DNA from: Glandiceps talaboti
Lineage: Eukaryota > Hemichordata > Enteropneusta > Spengelidae
Assembly: GCF_964340395.1 (NCBI RefSeq)
Contig: NC_135568.1
Location: 15,898,276 to 15,962,275, forward strand
DNA length: 64,000 bases
Direction: 5' to 3'
Shown piece by piece: positions 59,083 through 64,000 of this stretch. Within the stretch, counting starts at the first letter, position 1; every line of letters begins with the position of its first letter. The notes below the pieces were generated by a model. The model saw nothing but the letters and a program-made list of their open reading frames with translations, was not told the DNA's origin and searched no databases. A program made the position numbers and the translations under genes.

Positions 59083-59388
59083 TGTAATAATAATAATAAT
59101 AATAATAATAGTTTTTATATAGCGCTTTCGCATTCTGTGCTCAAAGCACTTTACAATTAATACCCCTGGCTCTGATCTATATCGGCACAACGACTCGTTA
59201 TCCCAGTAAGTGCATATGATTAAAGCACTCACATTGCAACATCCATCTACCATGTCCCCAATGGGTGGACTTAGGCACAATTGTGGTTCAAATCTAGCCC
59301 AAGCCCAACGCCAGCGATGGGGCTCGAACCTGCAACCTGCAGATTCCAAGCTGGCCACTCTAACCATTCACCCATCCTGACCTCTCTA
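59083..59388 (-). mobile_element. tRNA-derived SINE
   Basis: On the minus strand the head contains a pol III A box TGGTTAGAGTGG (59355-59366) and B box GGTTCGAGCC (59321-59330), 24 bp apart. The 3' part reads TTGTAAAGTGCTTTGAGC and GCGCTATATAAA, then (ATT)n at 59083-59109. The GCGCTATATAAA-(ATT)n tail is typical of SINEs mobilised by L2/CR1-type LINEs. ORFs here are artefacts. Confidence 0.85.
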
Positions 59389-59496
59389 AATAATAATAAT
59401 GTAAATGTGTTAAGTTATTATCATTAGGAAAGGGATAGGAAGACCACGAACAACCAAATATGCACACAATGAATGAATGCGTGCATGCAGTGTACA

Positions 59497-59537
59497 TACA
59501 TACATACATACATACATACATACATACATACATACAT

Positions 59538-59576
<39 letters not shown>

Positions 59577-59660
59577 TACATACATACATACATACATACA
59601 CACAGACATACATACATACATACATACATACATACACACATACATACACACACATGCATA
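59497..59660. repeat. (CATA)n(CAGA)n microsatellite
   Basis: Alternating blocks of tetranucleotides; all long ORFs on both strands come from it. Confidence 0.97.
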
Positions 59661-59849
59661 CGTACGCAGACACACACATTCGTTTTACTACTGGTAGGGA
59701 TACATTTTAGTAAATTGTAGTTAAAAGCGGGTATGTGCCATTTCAGGATTAATCTCTTTGACATCTAAAATAGATGAAATTGAATCACAAAGGCTGCCGA
59801 AAAAAAATTATTATCGTGTTTACTACTACCAACAGTTATTGCAGATTGA

Positions 59850-60740
59850 AAATAGACAACTCACCCTGCGTTTTTATCCTGCCACTCTCAAATAAATGAG
59901 TTTAACACGTCACAGGAACATGAATTTACCTCATTAGTCACTTAAATAACCGTAAAAGAATTTTTTGCACTTTCAATTTTGCTCCTATCTCTGGTAAATA
60001 TTAAAACAACACCGTTATGATGATTTAGAAGTCTACGTATATGCAGGCAATGACATGCCACTACTTGGATACAATGTTAACGTTGTATAGGTAGGCAGGC
60101 AGGCATCCATTAACGAACTCATCCATCCATCCATAAACGCACACATAATACACACAGACACACATTGTAGTTACAGTATGATATCGTACATGTTGATGTC
60201 CACGCCTTAAATAAACCCACACAACTTCAGTATTTAAGGTAAAACTCATAGTACAACGCATGTTCTTTCCTTGACGTAAATAGGCGAACATTAGTCCAAT
60301 AAGGTCACGTGAAGTAAACGTCTCACTAAAGGTAATATATACAGTGAGGATTGTTAGTTGAAAGTAGGGGTATTCCATTTTAAGTCTCTTTCAAATCTCA
60401 ATGAATTCTCTTTTTAGGGAAAAGTAAAAAAAAAAGAATGTAATACAAATGACACATACTGTACTTCCTCCAAAGCTGGTGAGGGGCTTTGATATCATAT
60501 GTGCAAGTACGGATATTGCAATTTGGAAATAGACAAATGTACCTGTATTTTTATCAAACATGTCTCATAGAAATAAAATGATTTACGATTAGAATTATAT
60601 TGCCATGGTAGTTTAACGCGGCACAGTAATATGATACCTTACTAGTCACCTTTAATAACCGTAAAATAAATGTTTGCACTTTCATGTTTGCTCCTATCAC
60701 TGGTAAAGTAAATATTACAACAACACCGATACGATGGCTT
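59850..60740 (+). repeat. Two diverged copies of an interspersed block
   Basis: 59850-60030 and 60530-60735 share GAAA.TAGACAA, TTTAAC.CG.CACAG, AATAACCGTAAAA, TTTGCACTTTCA, TTGCTCCTATC and ACAACACCG. 60455-60545 (CTGTACTTCCTCCAAAGCTG) also recurs at 61015-61105, on the far side of the TIR-element terminus at 60742. Confidence 0.7.
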
Positions 60741-60741
60741 T

Positions 60742-61290
60742 GGGACCGGTCAGTTTCTCCAGCCAGGGGATAGGGTGATTTGTCCATTGGGCCGTCAAAA
60801 AGTCACTGACCCCCCCCCCCCCTCCGTAAACCGAAAACAGGCTGATCCCCCAATCACTTAATTCTAAAAAATGATGACCCCCCACCCCAATATCATATTC
60901 ACACGACAGGTATTTTTTGATCGTGACTCAGTGTGGACTGCTTGACGATCTTGCAAAAACTTTATAAGATGCCCATTAATATCATTATGAATTCTGTTTT
61001 AGAGAGAGAGAAACGAAAGGCATATACAGTACTTCCCCCAAAGCTGGGTATGGGCTTTAATATCACCTATACAAGTGCGGTTATTGAAAATTGAAAATAG
61101 AACTTGACTTAGAAGCGAATGCTTTTCGCAAAGGCAGGGTATTTAGATTTTCGTTCCTACATATACACACAATAATTATTGGAATGCAAAATTCTTCGCT
61201 GTACTTATTATACATGATATGCCCCTTAAAATTGGCAAATAGTTATGGCAAACTATAAGAAATCTGCAGTTTGTATACTTAAAATATGGC
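60742..61290 (+). mobile_element. Second copy of the GGGACCGGTCAG family, internally deleted
   Basis: Begins GGGACCGGTCAGTTTCTCC. Blocks at 60742-60975 and 61130-61275 match 20145-20340 and 21690-21830 in order, so about 1.3 kb present at 20 kb is missing here. No transposase. Confidence 0.65.
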
Positions 61291-61299
61291 CAAACTACA

Positions 61300-61945
61300 A
61301 AAAGTCATTCATCATGTATTTGATTATTCTAGCTTAATATGACACACTAAGTATAACTGTAGCCACGTATAATCTGATATTTGGCAAGAGTCCGCATTTT
61401 TCTATGCTTTTAAATCGAATTCTAAAACCAATATAAAGTGTTTTTGTAGCATCTAGTTTTCCATATGGCGAGTAAACGCGCTCGCAAAACTACAGATAGA
61501 CATACTTTACGTCGTTTAGGATTACAAACAGCATCATACGTTCCAGGCTGAGGAAAATCTGTCATGATTTTGTCTCTTTCATATTTTTGCTAAAATTAAT
61601 CTTAACATTGGCTTTATCCTGTTAGGTAAAACGCATCAAAATACATTGTCACGTGACAAATCTATCTTCCAATTTCACGAAACTCTGGACTACTAAAAAC
61701 CCTGTATCAAACGAGTGACATTCGCACTGTATAACTCTTCACGGAAAAGTAGTAACTAGTTAACTGTCTTGATTTGCGTATTTTATAAATATTTTTTTCT
61801 GTTGAGAAGTGTGAAAAACGTGTCTTCTCTGAGTTCCAATCGTTTACTAGCTAAGTAGAAAACTTCAACACAGTGTTGAAACATATCTACAATAACACGA
61901 AACACATATTATTTACCGTGAATTTACATAGGGTAGGAAGCCATT
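61300..61945. other. No gene seen
   Basis: AT-rich, no supported ORF or repeat. Confidence 0.4.
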
Positions 61946-61950
61946 GAGGC

Positions 61951-62190
61951 TTTTAAAGACCCCTTACTGTTCTGAGGTGGTTATCAATACACGCTTTAAA
62001 GTGATTAACTGATGAATTAGCAATAATCCTTTCTGGTAAACTGTTTCAAATGTCTACGACACGTTGACTGAAAAAATATTTACGTATATCCAATCTGGAT
62101 CTGTCCTTAAATAATTTCAAACTGTGTCCTCTTGTTGTCGAAGTAGATACGTTGAAAAACACAACTGGATTAACGATCATGTTTTCCGTG
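61951..62190 (-). pseudogene. LINE reverse transcriptase C-terminal fragment
   Basis: The minus-strand frame reads FFNVSTSTTRGHSLKLFKD, RLDIRKYFFSQRVVDI, a TGA stop where the family has Trp, then NSLPERIIANSSV and HFKACIDNHL before a terminal TAA. The TRGH...KL, RKYFF..RVV and WNSLP blocks are typical of the C-terminus of CR1/L2-like ORF2 proteins. The in-frame stop marks it as dead. It differs from the 10.5-kb LINE fragment, so at least two LINE families are present. Confidence 0.75.
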
Positions 62191-62214
62191 CTATTACCCT
62201 TCGTCCTGGTCTCG

Positions 62215-62400
62215 TATACACATAGATCCCAGTCCCACTAGTACTGTCTTCCTCTGAACTAAACACTTCTTCCACTATGTCTAAATCACAACTGCTGTCT
62301 GTACAATCACTCTCAGGTACACTGCCTTTACGTTGGTAGTGATGTCACTTGATTGCTTCAATTTGTTCTCTATCCAGGTACAATGGGTATGTCATTGGGT
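62215..62400 (-). other. Acidic open frame, element-derived or lost exon
   Basis: The minus strand has about 55 open codons rich in Asp, Glu, Ser (ESDCTDSSCDLDIVEEVFSS) ending YTRPGRRVIARKT-stop. Acidic tails followed by a basic R.GR stretch are common at the ends of retroelement polyproteins, but no family can be named. Confidence 0.25.
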
Positions 62401-62804
62401 ATATCATTTAACAGGAGAATTCATTTTATTTTCTAGTATCCCCTCCTAACCACAGTTTTACTCTCCTGACATATGCTGGAATTGTTCAAGTACCACAAAA
62501 AATGTTCAAAGGTATTTATCCAATGAATGTTCTATATATCTTTCATTTGAAAATTGTTCCTATTTTTGGAGACTGTGCAATACAATTGTCTACTATTTTG
62601 AATGTAAACAACCGCCTCATTTTCATTTTCATATTCAGTTTCGACACGTATGCATATTTACTGTTCTCGCCCACTTATGAAATCGCTTAAAACTAGCATC
62701 GGATAGTCGTAAAAACTACAAGTGGTGTTCGACGTGTCCAACACCTGATATCAGTAGTTGTTAACTCACTTCGTATGTTGTTCGAATTCTGTTGTAAGAC
62801 CATT

Positions 62805-63262
62805 ATGGCACTTCTAAAACAAATGATGTACTGTCGTTTAATACTGTACATCTATTTCGCCATGAACGGACTTTTATGTGCTCAAGCTATTACGGATGAA
62901 ACCAAGTCGTTTCTTGATAAGTTAGAACCGTATGCATCTACCGCTACTGAGATCGTATTCGTGGTAGATAGTTCAAGCAGTGTCGGGCGTACACACTTTC
63001 AAACCGAGATCGACTTTGTAAGGCATCTCTCAACACAGCTCAGTATTTCCACAACTGGTGTACACCCTGCAGTCGTCGCCTTTTCCATCCAAAAAGAGAT
63101 TATTTGTAACATCAACTATATCAGCAACCCAGGCAGCATGAACAAATGTACCTTTATAGGAGAGCTGAACTCGTATGGATATATCGGTCATGGTTCCCAC
63201 ACAGACACTGCTCTCGAAGTGGCTTTTGAAATCCTGGAAGACTCACGTCAAGGTGCTAAAAG
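62805..63262 (+). CDS. Secreted vWFA-domain protein, polydom/SVEP1-like, first exon(s), partial
   Basis: ATG at 62805 (an upstream in-frame ATG at 62775 is possible) starts MALLKQMMYCRLILYIYFAM followed by NGLLCAQA, a signal peptide. From about residue 50 the von Willebrand A domain runs EIVFVVDSSSSVG, with an intact DxSxS metal site, then HPAVVAFS, CNINYIS, MNKCTFIGEL and GHGSHTDTALEVAFEIL with the second metal-site Thr. The Cys and NKC.....EL...Y.G.GS.T pattern resembles the N-terminal vWFA of SVEP1/polydom, an extracellular adhesion protein. The exon ends AAAAG|GTACAC at 63262 in phase 2, just before the strand that normally leads to the TDG motif. The rest of the gene lies beyond or at the very end of the window; TTCAAG before GTTAATG at 63980 is a possible next acceptor, phase-compatible but unproven. 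Confidence 0.8.
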
Positions 63263-64000
63263 GTACACTTGTATGATTATAACGCTATAAGTATTGTAGA
63301 TGTGATAAGGAATTTATGATATTAACATTTTGAGATAACCATTGTGAGTGCTCTTTTATGAAGAGATTTATCTTCCATTTACAAAACGTTATTCATTCAA
63401 ATATAGATGTGAACTGTTTTAGGGACGGGAGCACAATGTCACACAAACTTAATAAGCGAACTTCGTTCGTTTAGTTGGGGAGGGGGTCTGGCATCAGTAG
63501 ATTGCTCAACTTCATGTTCGCACTTCTAACCTAAAATCGACGGACAACATTCACCCTTCAATGATAACAACTTTTGTATTTACTACTGCGATGTTGATAA
63601 GGTGATAGAAATTTACTTTTAATGTGAGATATGGTGCTGGGTTTCTTGTAGTATTTTAATGTGTTTACCATCATGTTTTAACATTACATCGATCGTAGTG
63701 GTCTGGCTGCTACAGTTTTTTTTATTTTTTTTTTTATCATAGTTGACATAAAAATAATTATATAAATACGTTTAATGTCGTATTTATGAATGCTCATTTA
63801 GGGGGAGGGGAGGTTTTTTTTTACCTAAACGAAGGATGTTCGAATTCGTCTGTTCAGTTTGTGCAACATTGAGCGATCGTCCCGAAGTAACATAGCTAAT
63901 TTTAATTACATAGCTAATTTCATCGTCCTACTCAACAAATATTTTAATAATATATATTACATTTCTCTATTTGTTCAAGGTTAATGTTATATTTAGGCGA
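63263..64000. other. First intron of the vWFA gene
   Basis: AT-rich with T-runs and a short G-rich tract (63475-63487, 63800-63812). No other feature seen. Confidence 0.45.

Noticed and set aside
59065-59390. tRNA gene
   Set aside because: A and B boxes are present but the rest does not fold as a tRNA and is followed by a LINE-type tail; it is a SINE.

Overview
The window is animal nuclear DNA. Genes are split into short exons with GT-AG introns. Intergenic and intronic DNA is AT-rich and full of microsatellites, minisatellites, fold-back/MITE-like elements, a tRNA-derived SINE, and fragments of LINE and Penelope-like retroelements. The gene content (a PIDD1-type LRR-ZU5-UPA-death-domain protein, a polydom/SVEP1-like vWFA protein, a GhrA-type 2-hydroxyacid dehydrogenase) suggests a non-vertebrate deuterostome (lancelet, hemichordate or echinoderm). 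The species cannot be fixed from the sequence alone.

Layout. 1-25 kb is gene-poor: a decayed Penelope-like element with a hammerhead-ribozyme-like core (2.0-2.8 kb), several inverted-repeat elements, a short ORF with a signal-peptide-like N-terminus (8.29 kb), a LINE 3' fragment (10.5 kb), an intact single-exon ORF for a two-hydrophobic-segment protein of SLATT-like layout (10.9-11.4 kb), a 48-bp minisatellite (14.2 kb), a long GATA/GACA array (18.8-19.5 kb) and a cluster of TIR elements flanked by TTA (20-25 kb). 25.1-28.9 kb (+) holds a six-exon gene for a 265-aa protein with two RPA-like OB folds. 32.5-41.05 kb (-) holds a twelve-exon PIDD1-like gene (1185 aa). Its model runs past the first death domain into a linker and a second death-fold-like domain. 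41-49 kb is repeats only. 49.5-57.4 kb (-) holds a nine-exon D-2-hydroxyacid dehydrogenase gene (341 aa); parts of two of its exons have been copied into tandem arrays in the adjoining intron and 3' flank. 57.5-62.7 kb is repeats (tandem duplications, a SINE, a TIR element, a LINE fragment). 62.8 kb to the end opens a secreted vWFA-domain gene that leaves the window.

The genes are not an operon and share no evident pathway. The PIDD-like gene belongs to death-domain/stress signalling, the dehydrogenase to 2-keto/2-hydroxyacid metabolism, the OB-fold gene probably to single-stranded nucleic-acid binding, and the vWFA gene to extracellular adhesion. The points most worth following are the double-death-domain PIDD with both autoproteolysis motifs altered, the exon-derived tandem arrays in the dehydrogenase gene, the SLATT-like ORF, and the two-OB-fold gene abutting a DNA element. 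Exon models were read by hand from splice consensus, phase and family similarity; no transcript data were available.
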